Source: an uncultured Eubacteriales bacterium
GTDB lineage: Bacteria > Bacillota > Clostridia > Oscillospirales > Acutalibacteraceae
DNA length: 64,000 bases
Direction of reading: 5' to 3'
NCBI GenBank assembly: GCA_934546985.1
Contig: CAKTEE010000009.1
Location: 8,763-72,762, forward strand
The translations under genes were made by a program, and so were the position numbers. A model generated the notes under the pieces. It did not search any database. It saw nothing but the letters and a program-made list of their open reading frames with translations, and was not told the DNA's origin. The stretch's first letter is position 1; every line of letters starts with the position of its first letter. Shown piece by piece: positions 16,018 to 26,422 of this stretch.

Positions 16018-16510
16018 CGGCAAAGATTAGAAACCTACCGTATTTTGTTACAGATTTTAAAATAAATTCCCAACGGTATAAAAACTACTATGAAACTATT
16101 GGTTTGTACTGATACTTCTGAGATACTGAGAATTTACCATTGTCTCCCTCATCACTACCAGAAGTAGCCCCTAAAAGCATCGATTTTCTTTTTTATGCCT
16201 CTCTTACAATTCATAGACGAGTTCATTTATTTTTTTAGCGAAATTTAATCATTGGTTAAATCTCTTTCTAATTGTTTGGACGTACATTTTGATCATTTCT
16301 GGTATTTGGATACAAATACCGTATAGTATTCGTAACGATAACCCAAATTCACTGTATGTTTCACTTCATCTTTCACCATAGATAAAATCTCCTGAGTCTT
16401 TTGTAACACATTCGCCAAATCATCTCGATTATATCTATGAAAGGTTTATCAAGGTCTTTCATCTACCTCTAATAAAAACACAGGGATTTTTTCATACTGA
16501 AAACAATAAT

Positions 16511-16546
16511 AAACGGCTGAGATTGCATTTTCAATCTCGGCCGTTT
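16511..16546 (-). terminator. Likely terminator of the polysaccharide operon
   Basis: 15-bp stem AAACGGC-T-GAGATTG / CAATCTC-G-GCCGTTT with a 6-base loop, followed on the minus strand by TTATTATTGTTTT. It lies about 315 bases past the ugd stop. Confidence 0.6.
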
Positions 16547-16863
16547 ATACAAGGTATCAACTATTTTTTTGACTTACTTATCTCATATAGAACACATTCG
16601 TACAAGGTTGAATAGTCAACCGCCAACATTAGATTCTTTCATCAGTAGGAACAGAATTGTTAAATCTCCACTGGCTAATAGAAATATCATAAACCTTGGC
16701 AGCATCCACCAACACAACATCCCAAGCTTTCACTTGCTGCTGACCCCCGAACCAGCAAACCATTGGCGAATGCATTTACCTGCCATTTGCCGGACAGGTT
16801 TCAACCACACACTCTCCGCTATATTTCTACCAAAATTGCCGGCTTTTTCCACCCCGTATCAAA

Positions 16864-18096
16864 TCAGTCTCTTTGGAATATATCTCTTGTGTATACTTTT
16901 TCAATTACATCGTCCAAACAGCTATCGTATCTGTTGGCAACAATCGCCTGAGAAAGCCGCTTAAATTCATTCAAGTCATTAACGACCCTGCTTCCAAAGA
17001 AAGTCGCGCCATTCTCTAACGTCGGTTCATAAATAATAACAACTGCGCCTTTTGCTTTGATACGCTTCATAACACCTTGTATACTGCTTTGGCGAAAGTT
17101 ATCGGAATTGCTCTTCATCGTCAGCCTGTAAACACCAACGATAACCTCTTTTTCCAATGCCGCGTCATATTCTCCATTCGCCGCATAACCTCCGGCAATT
17201 TCCAGCACGCGGTCTGCAATAAAATCCTTACGGGTTCTATTGCTTTCAACAATGGCAGACATCATATTCTGAGGGACATCTTCATAATTTGCCAGCAACT
17301 GCTTCGTGTCTTTCGGCAAACAATATCCTCCATAACCAAAACTTGGATTATTATAATGTGTTCCAATTCTGGGATCCAAACATACGCCCTCAATAATCTG
17401 GCGGGTATTCAGCCCTTTCATCTCGGCATACGTATCCAGCTCATTAAAATATGATACACGAAGCGCAAGGTATGTATTGGCAAACAGCTTAACTGCCTCC
17501 GCTTCGGTAAATCCCATAATCAACGTGTCTATATCCTCTTTTATCGCACCTTCTTGCAAAAGCGAAGCAAATGTATTTGCCGCTTTTACCAGCCTTGCAT
17601 TTTCCACATCTGTTCCCACAATAATCCGGCTTGGATAAAGGTTATCATACAAAGCCTTAGATTCCCGAAGAAATTCAGGGCTGAATATAATATTATCACA
17701 ATGATATTTTTCGCGGACAGACGCCGTGTATCCAACCGGAACAGTAGACTTAATTACCATGATCGCATCCGGATTACACCGAATCGCCAGTTCTATCACA
17801 GATTCAACGGCGCTTGTATCAAAAAAATTCTTCTTGCTGTCATAGTTTGTCGGTGCAGCAATTACAATAAAATCTGCACCGTGATAAGCGGTTTCTGCAT
17901 CCAATGTAGCGGTAAGATTTAACTTTTCTTTTTCTAAATATTTTTCAATATATGCATCCTGAATCGGTGATTTACGCTGATTAATCAAATCCACCTTTTC
18001 CGGAATAATATCCACAGCTGTAACTTCATGATGCTGTGCCAACAAGATTGCTATTGACAACCCTACATAACCTGTTCCCGCAACTGCAATTTTCAT
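16864..18096 (-). CDS. ugd: UDP-glucose 6-dehydrogenase
   Basis: Oxidises UDP-glucose to UDP-glucuronate with two NAD+. 410 residues. The N-terminal Rossmann motif is MKIAVAGTGYVGLSIAILLA; IKSTVPVGYT, FSPEFLRESKALYD and the catalytic cysteine motif GYGGYCLPKDTKQL are all present, followed by the C-terminal VGVYRLTMKSNSDNFRQSS block. Last gene of the leftward polysaccharide operon, 41 bases after the epimerase. Together they should provide UDP-glucuronate and UDP-galacturonate for the polymer. Confidence 0.95.
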   Translation of the reverse strand: MKIAVAGTGYVGLSIAILLAQHHEVTAVDIIPEKVDLINQRKSPIQDAYIEKYLEKEKLNLTATLDAETAYHGADFIVIAAPTNYDSKKNFFDTSAVESVIELAIRCNPDAIMVIKSTVPVGYTASVREKYHCDNIIFSPEFLRESKALYDNLYPSRIIVGTDVENARLVKAANTFASLLQEGAIKEDIDTLIMGFTEAEAVKLFANTYLALRVSYFNELDTYAEMKGLNTRQIIEGVCLDPRIGTHYNNPSFGYGGYCLPKDTKQLLANYEDVPQNMMSAIVESNRTRKDFIADRVLEIAGGYAANGEYDAALEKEVIVGVYRLTMKSNSDNFRQSSIQGVMKRIKAKGAVVIIYEPTLENGATFFGSRVVNDLNEFKRLSQAIVANRYDSCLDDVIEKVYTRDIFQRD

Positions 18097-18137
18097 AATA
18101 TTTCTCCCTTCATCTTGGCTACACGTAACAGCTGCAA

Positions 18138-19226
18138 TTACTTATAAAAGTCCCTATACCATTCTGCAAATTTTCTTAGTCCGTCTCTTAAACTTGTACT
18201 TGGCTTAAAGCCAAAATCTGTTTCAAGCGCCGTTGTATCTGCATACGTAACCGGTACATCACCGGGCTGCATAGGCACAAGTTTTTTATGCGCTTCAAAA
18301 TCATAATCAGCCGGCAGTACCTCTGCCCGAATCAATTCCTGCTGGAGTATATCTACAAAATCAAGCAAGTTTTCCGGATGGTTATTGCCTATATTATAAA
18401 CAGCATACGGAGGAATCGGCAAACCGTCCTCACCGGTTGTCCGCTCTGGAGCCGCCTGCATTACACGCTTTACACCTTCCACAATATCATCTACATAAGT
18501 GAAATCCCGTTTGCAATTCCCATAATTAAAAATTTCAATGGTCTGGTTATTTTTCAGTTTATTTGTAAAACCGAAATAAGCCATATCAGGCCGGCCGGCC
18601 GGACCATATACCGTAAAAAACCGCAACCCGGTAGATGGGATATTATAGAGTTTTGCATAGGCGTGCGCCATCAGTTCATTGCTCTTTTTTGTCGCGGCAT
18701 AAAGGGAAACAGGATTATCCACTTTATCTTCCGTAGAATACGGTATTTTTTTATTACTGCCGTAAACGCTGGAAGAAGATGCATATACCAAATGCTCCAC
18801 TCCTTTTTCTCCATTATCATAGGAATGGCGACAAGCTTCCAAAATATTGTAAAATCCAATCAGATTAGATTCTATATAAACATCCGGGTTTATAATGGAG
18901 TAGCGGACGCCTGCCTGAGCCGCTAAGTTCACTACAACAGACGGTTTATCATTTTTAAAAATATCGTCAATTATATCCCTGTCAGCAATAGAGCCTTTGA
19001 TAAATTTCCATGCAGATTCCGGATGTTCCGCGGCGCACTTCTCAATCTGTTCAAGCCGATACTCTTTAATGGTTACATCATAGTAATCATTCAAATTGTC
19101 TATCCCTACAATTTTTATGCCGGAAACAGTACGCAGAAGCTCCAATACCAGATTAGAACCAATAAACCCCGCCGCACCTGTAACCAACACGGTTTTTCTC
19201 TCTAAAAATACATTTTTATTCTTCAT
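18138..19226 (-). CDS. NAD-dependent epimerase, UDP-glucuronate 4-epimerase type
   Basis: 362-residue extended short-chain dehydrogenase. NAD motif TGAAGFIGSNLVLELL, the IDNLNDYYDV segment typical of UDP-glucuronate 4-epimerases, LAAQAGVRYSI, catalytic SSSSVYG and YAATKKSNE (Tyr and Lys of YxxxK), RFFTVYGPAGRPDMA. These features match the CapI/LspL group more than GalE. Its product would be UDP-galacturonate. It is upstream of ugd, which makes its substrate. Confidence 0.88.
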   Translation of the reverse strand: MKNKNVFLERKTVLVTGAAGFIGSNLVLELLRTVSGIKIVGIDNLNDYYDVTIKEYRLEQIEKCAAEHPESAWKFIKGSIADRDIIDDIFKNDKPSVVVNLAAQAGVRYSIINPDVYIESNLIGFYNILEACRHSYDNGEKGVEHLVYASSSSVYGSNKKIPYSTEDKVDNPVSLYAATKKSNELMAHAYAKLYNIPSTGLRFFTVYGPAGRPDMAYFGFTNKLKNNQTIEIFNYGNCKRDFTYVDDIVEGVKRVMQAAPERTTGEDGLPIPPYAVYNIGNNHPENLLDFVDILQQELIRAEVLPADYDFEAHKKLVPMQPGDVPVTYADTTALETDFGFKPSTSLRDGLRKFAEWYRDFYK

Positions 19227-19306
19227 TGTTATTTATTCCCTTATCATAAAATTCAGATGAACTATCCCCACCAACAAAGGTTTCTGCCTTCATTGTTATA
19301 TTTACA

Positions 19307-20470
19307 TTATTTCTGCATTTTATTGATCAATAACTTATAAACAATCGATTGGTTCGCGGTTTCTTTCATTACTCCTATTTTTTTCAAGGTACGCTTTCCA
19401 TATTGCCTGATAAAAATAGAAGGGAAAAGTTTAAAAATTACATGATCATATTTCTTTCCGGCACGAATATCCTCAAAAAATTTTTTCCTGTCAGGCGGTA
19501 GTTTTGCAGGAGCATTCAGTTGTTGGTTACACTTTACTGCATTTTCAATATCTACTTTCTCCAAATGTAAATCTGCTGATTCCAATAGTTCTTTGCCTTT
19601 TTCTGACTGGCATAAAATCAATGAAATACCTTTGGCATGCTCCTCTTTAGGCAGTTTGCTTCCCCATGAATCGCCCAGCGTTATATCTGAAACTCTTTCT
19701 AACCGCGCATATGGACAGGAATAACAGTTTTCCGTATAATTCAATGCTTTCAGAAACGAGAAAAGATAGCGGTTCGGCATGTCCTGCTTGGTTAACGAAG
19801 TATAGTTTTTATATAAATTACATGCTGTTTTTTCTCTGAATACCATGTTTTCTATGCCGTCTATTTCATACCCATGCTCTTTCAGGAATAATTGTAATAA
19901 CTTTGGGGAAGGCGTTCCATGACAAATCAAATCCACTGTATAAAGGTTATCTGGTCCGTTCGCCCTTATATATTTTTTCAATGCCGCAACCTGGCACGGC
20001 AGACCAACAAATAATACCTTCTTCCCGCCGTTAAGCAAGCCCTTTATTTTTTCATATATTCCATAAGGATTACTTTTTATATATTTGGAGCCGGAAAAAA
20101 TATCCACTTGCTGACTGTTATCCGTAATCTCAAACACAAAATTACCCTGTCTAAATACGCAACTGCATACATATCCCATTTTATCTGCAAAAGCTTTCAT
20201 TAAGGCGGTTGCTATGCCGCCCGATGCCGCGCGAAGGCGAATTGCCTCATCGGCTGCCCAACCCTGATACCATACCATTGGATGTATGGATTCGGGAATA
20301 TCATTCCTTTGGCAAACGCGAAAACAAGCACCGCAATTAACACATTTATTTTCATCTATGCAAGCGTTAAAACTATCTAAATGATCAACGATTTTAATAG
20401 CCGTATTCGGACATTTCTCTACGCATGCCATACATCCGGTACACATATTCAAATCACAAACCGTTTTCAT
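19307..20470 (-). CDS. FrhB-like Fe-S protein of polysaccharide loci
   Basis: 387 residues. Two ferredoxin-type [4Fe-4S] motifs open the protein: CTGCMACVEKCPNTAI and CVNCGACFRVCQRN. The rest matches the coenzyme F420 hydrogenase/dehydrogenase beta subunit (FrhB) family, with GLPCQVAALKKYI, DLICHGTPSPKLL and SCPYARLERVSDITLGDSWG. Such proteins are common in capsule loci of anaerobes beside polysaccharide pyruvyl transferase family genes, as here. They are thought to reduce or modify a sugar with a flavin, but the reaction is not established. It begins 18 bases after the flippase gene. Confidence 0.82.
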   Translation of the reverse strand: MKTVCDLNMCTGCMACVEKCPNTAIKIVDHLDSFNACIDENKCVNCGACFRVCQRNDIPESIHPMVWYQGWAADEAIRLRAASGGIATALMKAFADKMGYVCSCVFRQGNFVFEITDNSQQVDIFSGSKYIKSNPYGIYEKIKGLLNGGKKVLFVGLPCQVAALKKYIRANGPDNLYTVDLICHGTPSPKLLQLFLKEHGYEIDGIENMVFREKTACNLYKNYTSLTKQDMPNRYLFSFLKALNYTENCYSCPYARLERVSDITLGDSWGSKLPKEEHAKGISLILCQSEKGKELLESADLHLEKVDIENAVKCNQQLNAPAKLPPDRKKFFEDIRAGKKYDHVIFKLFPSIFIRQYGKRTLKKIGVMKETANQSIVYKLLINKMQK

Positions 20471-20488
20471 CTGTTACTCCTCTGATCC

Positions 20489-21892
20489 TTAGTTTTGAGG
20501 TTTTAATTTTCTAAAAAACGAAAGAATCATATTTTTATTCATATACAGGCAAACCGCTGCTCCAAACACAAAAGACACGATATGTATCCCCATACTTTGT
20601 GTATAATAGCAAGCAGTAACCAAAACCACGCATAAAATCAAAATCAGCATATTTTTAACTTCAATTTTCACTCTAAAATAATCCCGCATCTGATACATCC
20701 TAATCAGCCATTGCACCCCAAAAGATACAGCAGTCCCTATTGCAGGCGCATACAACCCAATGTATGGAACAAGCACAATCCCAATCAACACATTTATTAC
20801 AGCGGCAATTACAGTTGTTGTAAACGCGCCGCCGGTTTTCTTAAATACAAGATATGCACTGCCATAAAACTGAGAAAACGCGGAAAATACAGCGCCCAAA
20901 AGTAAAACGGGGTTATATAAATAACCTTGCTGATAATCCTGAGCAACCAACACAGGCATCGCCATTCTTATAAACGGCAGAATAACCAGATATCCGCCTA
21001 ATAACAGCTTCATATACGTATTAAACGTATCGGAATAAAATTTATCCCGCCCCTTGCTGTCTTCTTCCATAATGGCGCTTTCCTGCCACGCCAGTTGAAA
21101 CACGCTTGTTGCAAAAGTTAATAACTGCGAAAATTTACCCGCAATAGAGTAGATGCCGCTTGCCGCTGTTCCAAGGAAAAAAGAGATGATGTATCTGTCT
21201 GAAGATGAGACAAGCCACCAACATACACTGTTAGGCACTAAAGGTACTGAGTAGCGAAACAACTCTTTAAATCGGGTTTTATTGATATTTTTTAAAGAAA
21301 ATTTTTTCTCTGCCCTTACATAAATTTCAAGATAAGCTGCCGCTGCAATATAGGAAATACAGTTGGCTGCCAGCATACCGTCAATACCTAAATGCAACAC
21401 TAATAACGCTATAACCTGGCACCCCAGCATTACAAAAGTATGCAGGACTCCTGATATTGCAAATTGGAGGTTTTTTTGCTCACATCTGGCAAGCTTCTGC
21501 ATATATGTCAACAGTACTGATGAAATATAATTCAGATAAATCAGAAACGGATATTTTACCGAAGGAACAACAAAATGAATAATTACAACAATTCCTCCAA
21601 GTACAACTAATCCGCAACATAAAAAGGCTGTAACCGTAGATATCGTTTGCTTCTTATCTTCATCAGATACCTTAAAAAGGAACCTGAACATACCCTCAAT
21701 AAACTGAAGCGTTATAACAGGTGTAACCAAGCTGATCGTTGTAATTACTAAATCATAATACCCATACTCACTTGTTGCCAACGCGGCTGTTATAACAGGC
21801 AAAATCAGCATTTGCAGTACCTTGCTGAGTAAATTACCTATCATATATACCATTGTACCTTTTGCTAATCTGGAGTTTGCACTTGTACCCAT
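20489..21892 (-). CDS. Oligosaccharide flippase, Wzx family
   Basis: 467 residues with about twelve to fourteen hydrophobic helices over the full length, starting with GTMVYMIGNLLSKVLQMLILP. This N-terminal pattern is typical of polysaccharide flippases (MOP superfamily), which move undecaprenyl-linked repeat units across the membrane. The SVPLVPNSVCWWLVSSSDRYIIS region is the usual family block. Part of the leftward operon; 281 bases separate it from the upstream gene. Confidence 0.88.
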   Translation of the reverse strand: MGTSANSRLAKGTMVYMIGNLLSKVLQMLILPVITAALATSEYGYYDLVITTISLVTPVITLQFIEGMFRFLFKVSDEDKKQTISTVTAFLCCGLVVLGGIVVIIHFVVPSVKYPFLIYLNYISSVLLTYMQKLARCEQKNLQFAISGVLHTFVMLGCQVIALLVLHLGIDGMLAANCISYIAAAAYLEIYVRAEKKFSLKNINKTRFKELFRYSVPLVPNSVCWWLVSSSDRYIISFFLGTAASGIYSIAGKFSQLLTFATSVFQLAWQESAIMEEDSKGRDKFYSDTFNTYMKLLLGGYLVILPFIRMAMPVLVAQDYQQGYLYNPVLLLGAVFSAFSQFYGSAYLVFKKTGGAFTTTVIAAVINVLIGIVLVPYIGLYAPAIGTAVSFGVQWLIRMYQMRDYFRVKIEVKNMLILILCVVLVTACYYTQSMGIHIVSFVFGAAVCLYMNKNMILSFFRKLKPQN

Positions 21893-22173
21893 ATATCCTC
21901 CCCATGTAACAGCGCAGGTTTCACCTATACACCATGAAGCCGCTATTATGTTTGTATTGTTCCGTGGTGAATTAAAACCAGTAATTGAAATACCCCTGTC
22001 TTTTCAACAAATACATTTTATTGTTCTGTCTTTCATGAAATCATTAAAATTCCGTCATTCATCTTATATCCACATAATGTTTGTATAAATTTTGCATTCT
22101 TTAGCCAATCAAATGCATGACTTCCACCGGTAAAAATCATCTAACCATCAGCCGCAGAAAAGTCTTATGCTTT

Positions 22174-23259
22174 TCATCCCTTTGCTTTTTCAAGATTCTC
22201 TTTAATAAAATCTCTGGATTGTTTTTTCTTTTCTGTCAGCCAGTTATCAAATGTTGTAAAATCAGGTTCTTTAGATAAAACATCGGCTAAATGCGCCGTT
22301 ACTATCCTGCCGGTCAAACGTCCCTGCTCTAAAAGATACCTGACCTTAAACCCATTCTTTCTAATATAGGATGCAAAGTTCTTATGCAAAATCAGTGCAA
22401 AAACCGCTCCGTGGAATGTATCGGTTACAATATATTTTGCATGTTGAAACATCTCCAAAAACTCCCTCGGATCAGCGGGAACATTTTCATCACACCATGA
22501 ATGATAATAGCCGCATGAAATGATTTTACAGCCGTGTTCCCTTGCAAATGCTTTCACTTCCCTGACCGTTTCTTTGTCGTTCATGGTGGAATCATATGCA
22601 TAAATTAACACATAATTTTTTTCTTTCCACTTACCGGAATCCCATTCTTTCAGCTCTCTCTGAAACCCATAGCATAATACAGGATCAATATTTTCAGTCA
22701 TTGGAACGTTAAGCTTCATTTGGGAACACATCTGTTTCGTGTTTTCATCCCGATATCCGATTGCCTTAAATTCAGACAGCAGGGATTTTATCTCATCTAC
22801 ACGGTTTCTCTCTTCCAACAGCTCCATAGATGAATACCCAAAACTTGCGGCATATGAAAAAATATAATCAGCCGCAACATCTTTGCCATACATATAAGGA
22901 TTATAGCCTTCGATAATATCAAACACCATATCACTGCCTATATAGACAGCGTCCAAATCCTTCTCCTGATTATAAAACGCTCCTACATTCAGATATTGGT
23001 TCACAAACTCATGAAACGCCGCTTTCTTTTTTTTGAATACAGACTTTACATGCAGGAACCATATTATTTTTTTCAGCGATACATTCTTTAACCGCCTTAA
23101 AAAAGTTTCTTTCTTATTCGTTTTTATATCTAACTGCCAGTTATAATCCAATACAACGGGTACGGCACTCAATTCTTCCAGCACTTTGCTTGACGCATAT
23201 GTTTGCAGCACTGCGCCGTGGTTAATTGCTTTATACCAAGTCAATATTCCTACTTTCAA
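22174..23259 (-). CDS. Polysaccharide pyruvyl transferase family protein
   Basis: 361 residues, cytosolic. The N-terminus MKVGILTWYKAINHGAVLQT is the family hallmark, then YIGSDMVFDIIEGYNPYMYG, SYAASFGYSS, REDENT-type YRDENTKQM and VTDTFHGAVFALIL. In this subgroup the protein is often found with the FrhB-like Fe-S protein, seen here three genes later. It may add a pyruvyl ketal to the polymer or act in a related sugar modification. It starts 4 bases after the stop of the polymerase gene. Confidence 0.82.
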   Translation of the reverse strand: MKVGILTWYKAINHGAVLQTYASSKVLEELSAVPVVLDYNWQLDIKTNKKETFLRRLKNVSLKKIIWFLHVKSVFKKKKAAFHEFVNQYLNVGAFYNQEKDLDAVYIGSDMVFDIIEGYNPYMYGKDVAADYIFSYAASFGYSSMELLEERNRVDEIKSLLSEFKAIGYRDENTKQMCSQMKLNVPMTENIDPVLCYGFQRELKEWDSGKWKEKNYVLIYAYDSTMNDKETVREVKAFAREHGCKIISCGYYHSWCDENVPADPREFLEMFQHAKYIVTDTFHGAVFALILHKNFASYIRKNGFKVRYLLEQGRLTGRIVTAHLADVLSKEPDFTTFDNWLTEKKKQSRDFIKENLEKAKG

Positions 23260-23263
23260 AAGC

Positions 23264-24715
23264 TCATCCCCTTTTCTTGCCTAATACCTGTCCCACTATC
23301 GTTATCGCAGCACCCAATAACAATACGGTAAATACCGTTGGACGCATAATAGCGCTGAAGGAAGACCGAATAAACGGCTTTAATACGGCAGTAAAAATCA
23401 TAATAATTACTATAGTATATTTGAAATTATACCTGGCGTTTTGTCTGTTTATCGGCGTTAACAACCGGCTGATGATAAAGCCAAAAAGAAACATCAGCGC
23501 TAAACCAAACCATGAAAAATTTGCATAGGTTTCCGCTACAAAAGTATAACCCAAACCGGAAGACCTCCCCAAAGTCTCCTGCATCCATTCCCCCAGATTA
23601 GAATATAGAGTAGCGGGATGAACCGTCCAAAAACCAAGGTTCGGTATAATCGCCGTAAATGCATACCAGTAAGAAGTTCCCCAGCGGAACGAAGTTCCGG
23701 TAAGTTCCATCGTCCATGCCAAAGACGACATACTCCAGCCCAATTCCCCGATGAAATCCCCTAAAGTAGAAGAAATGGACATGGTAAGCGATGAAAATAT
23801 ATCTGCCATTGAACGGTTGGAACTCAGCCTGATATCTGCAATTGTATTTAATATACCAACAAACAGATAACCGCCTGCTGCCGCCGGCAATATCATTTTT
23901 TTCTTAATAGGCTTACCTAAATATTGCTTTGTAATGATAAACGCAAGCAACATCATTACCGCGCCGCTTCTTCCGCCGATATACAAATTAACTGCAATAT
24001 AAACAAAAAGGAAAACCAGCGACAGCCTGCTAATAACAGGATTGCGGTCAATATGAATTGCATATTTCATCAATAAAGCGATAGGGAACCAGCCTGCAAG
24101 CAGCGGGATAAACTGTCCCGTTTTTGAGTAAGAATCTATTTCCGAATAAAACTCCCAATATCCTCCCCTAAACACCGCAGGCAATATGTTCCACAAATTG
24201 ATAATTACACAGGGAATCGACACAATTAAAATAAAAGTGGACAAAACCTTAACTGAACTAAAATCTAATGAATTCTGAGCAGTCGGCATTGTCCGCACAA
24301 ACCTTTTACTTGTTCCAAACGCACATACTCCCCCAAATAAAAACAATATCATCGCATTCAGGGAGTACAGCAAACTATCCCCCAAATAATGCTTGTCTAT
24401 GTAGGGAATATAAATCAGCAAATCTAAATCTCCCATGTTTAATCCTAACGCCCAGCCAATCGTTTGCCCTACGCAAAACAAAGACGCAGCAATAAACATA
24501 ATAAAAAACGGCGAGCATATCTCTTTTGACATCTTAACCCACGCGTAAGACGCCGCCCCCAGCTCCAAAACTGCAACAATAGAAATTACACGCAGGTCAT
24601 CTGCCGTGTAAACTCTCGTTCCATCTACATAATGCAGTGTTAAAAACAAATTTATTAGGCATATTCCTATCAATGTCAGCAGCGCGTATGCCTTTTTACG
24701 ACTTATTCGCATCAT
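23264..24715 (-). CDS. Oligosaccharide repeat-unit polymerase, Wzy-like
   Basis: 483 residues with about ten to twelve membrane helices and long outside loops. A conserved-looking block is FVAETYANFSWFGLALMFLFGFI near the C-terminus, common in O-antigen polymerase family proteins. It should join flipped repeat units outside the membrane. Its start overlaps the glycosyltransferase stop by 4 bases (ATGA type). Confidence 0.8.
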   Translation of the reverse strand: MMRISRKKAYALLTLIGICLINLFLTLHYVDGTRVYTADDLRVISIVAVLELGAASYAWVKMSKEICSPFFIMFIAASLFCVGQTIGWALGLNMGDLDLLIYIPYIDKHYLGDSLLYSLNAMILFLFGGVCAFGTSKRFVRTMPTAQNSLDFSSVKVLSTFILIVSIPCVIINLWNILPAVFRGGYWEFYSEIDSYSKTGQFIPLLAGWFPIALLMKYAIHIDRNPVISRLSLVFLFVYIAVNLYIGGRSGAVMMLLAFIITKQYLGKPIKKKMILPAAAGGYLFVGILNTIADIRLSSNRSMADIFSSLTMSISSTLGDFIGELGWSMSSLAWTMELTGTSFRWGTSYWYAFTAIIPNLGFWTVHPATLYSNLGEWMQETLGRSSGLGYTFVAETYANFSWFGLALMFLFGFIISRLLTPINRQNARYNFKYTIVIIMIFTAVLKPFIRSSFSAIMRPTVFTVLLLGAAITIVGQVLGKKRG

Positions 24716-25827
24716 ATCTGAAAACTCCCAAAATATACTTCTTCCAAAATCTTTATCGTATTGGAAATATCAAAACCGGCTTTGATAACAGCGTTCGTAT
24801 TTTCAATCCGCGTCTGTAATTCGGCGTTTTCAAAAATAGCTGCCGCCCATTGTTCTGCCCCTGCGCTTAAAGGCAAATAGCTTACGTTTGTATTAATTTT
24901 CGCCTGCCGTGTAATCGAATCAGATACATAACATGGGAGTCCTGCGGCTTGTTCCTCAATAAGCGAAACCGGAAACCCTTCCCACTTTGACGGCATAATT
25001 ACAACATCCAGCGCCTGAAGAATGGCGGGGACATCTCGCCTTGCACCTAACATTAAAACATCGTCTGTTAAGCCCATGGCGCTAATTTTATCCTGAACTG
25101 CACTGCGTAGCTCCCCGTCTCCCACTAAAACCAGTTTGGAATCCGGTAATTTCTTTTTCAATACATAAAAAACATCAATTAAAAAATCATGATTCTTTGC
25201 TTCACAAAGGCGACCCACATTGCCGAAAACCTGTTTGTTTTCCACACCCAATTTTTTTCTGTATTCTTCCCTTTTTTGTCTGTCAAATTTATACTCGGCA
25301 GTTTTTATGCCGTTTTGAATAATAATAGTATTGCTTTCCCCAATGGTACCGCCATACAGCCACTTTCCCGCCAAATCGGAACACGCATAATAATATGTTA
25401 CGATGTTTTTTAATTTTGCCTTATTTATTCTATGCAATAATTTGTGAACCAAACGGTTCGGAAGATTTGTACTGTGGCTGTGCATAATACGAACCGGAAC
25501 CCCGCATTTTTTTGCAGCAACCAGCGGTTCGATATAGGAAAGATTACTGCAATGGAAGTGAACGCATTTATATTCCTTGTGCTCATTGAAAAAACGCAAT
25601 AGGTCTTTTCTGTTCCTTGTTATCGATTTTTTTCTTGGTGTAACCCGATAAATCTTCCCCCCAAGAGCAAGAATTTCATTTTCAAAGTCTCCGACCGGCA
25701 AATCATTGATTAAAAAATCAAATTGTATTTTTGACCTGTCTATATTTCGATAAAGGTTCATCAGGAAAGCCTGAATCCCTCCCATATTGAGTTCATTTAC
25801 TATCTGCAATATTCTTATCTGTTTCAT
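24712..25827 (-). CDS. GT4 family glycosyltransferase
   Basis: About 371 residues of GT-B fold. N-terminal IVNELNMGGIQAFLMNLYR is the classic GT4 opening; the C-terminal half has FGNVGRLCEAKNHDFLIDVF, LVLVGDGELR and the donor-binding PSKWEGFPVSLIEEQAAGLP (E-x7-E). I take ATG 25827, which has GGAGAGG upstream; an earlier frame would run back into the acetyltransferase gene. Donor and acceptor sugars cannot be read. Confidence 0.88.
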   Translation of the reverse strand: MKQIRILQIVNELNMGGIQAFLMNLYRNIDRSKIQFDFLINDLPVGDFENEILALGGKIYRVTPRKKSITRNRKDLLRFFNEHKEYKCVHFHCSNLSYIEPLVAAKKCGVPVRIMHSHSTNLPNRLVHKLLHRINKAKLKNIVTYYYACSDLAGKWLYGGTIGESNTIIIQNGIKTAEYKFDRQKREEYRKKLGVENKQVFGNVGRLCEAKNHDFLIDVFYVLKKKLPDSKLVLVGDGELRSAVQDKISAMGLTDDVLMLGARRDVPAILQALDVVIMPSKWEGFPVSLIEEQAAGLPCYVSDSITRQAKINTNVSYLPLSAGAEQWAAAIFENAELQTRIENTNAVIKAGFDISNTIKILEEVYFGSFQI

Positions 25828-25843
25828 AGCCCTCTCCAAAGTC

Positions 25844-26422
25844 TTATTGATTGCTGATGATTGTCCGTTCCCTCTTTTGTATAAACGTTGAATTATCCGG
25901 GACAATACCGGTTACCACACTTCCTGCGGCAATAATACAATTTTCACCTATCTGTGCCCCGCGAAGGATAATTACATTCGCTCCAATCCACGAGTTCTTT
26001 CCAATTTTTACTGGTTGTGTTAAAAATTTCCCGGCTTTAATGCCGCCGTTACATTTCATGTCGTGATCATGATCATAGATGCATACATTTGGACCAAACT
26101 CAACGTTATCACCAATTTCAATATACTCGTGGCAGGCGACAACACAATTTGTATTAAAACCAACGTAATCTCCAATTACCAGTTTACCGTTTCTGACAAG
26201 AAACCTACAGTTCTTTAACGCTGCAAAGTGATACCCGATATGCAGTTCACCATTTCTTGCAAGTGAAAACTCATTTCCGCACCTTGATGTGCAAAGGCCT
26301 TTGCACACTACCTTTTTATGCAATACCTTGCAGAAAATAAATCTTGTCCTATTAAAGCTAATCCGAAACAAGCTCAGCAACTTTCCCAACGTTTTATTCC
26401 TCCAGCGAACGCTTATATTCAT
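25844..26422 (-). CDS. Left-handed beta-helix acetyltransferase
   Basis: 192 residues of hexapeptide repeats (for example IGDYVGFNTNCVV, IGDNVEFGPNVCIYDHDHD, IGKNSWIGANVIILRGAQIGENCIIAAGSVV). The DHDHD segment holds the usual catalytic His of the NodL/LacA/WbbJ group. It likely O-acetylates a sugar of the repeat unit from acetyl-CoA. The start overlaps the preceding glycosyltransferase gene by 29 bases and has only a weak ribosome site, so coupled translation is likely. Confidence 0.87.
   Translation of the reverse strand: MNISVRWRNKTLGKLLSLFRISFNRTRFIFCKVLHKKVVCKGLCTSRCGNEFSLARNGELHIGYHFAALKNCRFLVRNGKLVIGDYVGFNTNCVVACHEYIEIGDNVEFGPNVCIYDHDHDMKCNGGIKAGKFLTQPVKIGKNSWIGANVIILRGAQIGENCIIAAGSVVTGIVPDNSTFIQKRERTIISNQ

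Larger units (their letters stand above)
15940..16863. other. Long intergenic region with possible gene remnants
   Basis: About 920 bases. It contains the extended -10 of the hydrolase operon and a long hairpin at 16511-16546. Two minus-strand open frames look like coding debris: 16293-16445 (50 codons, no start, ending RYEYYTVFVSKYQK) and 16629-16775 (48 codons with AGGT a few bases before ATG, containing LVDAAKVYDISISQWRF). I recognise neither. They lie downstream of ugd and may be decayed polysaccharide or transposon genes. Confidence 0.4.
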
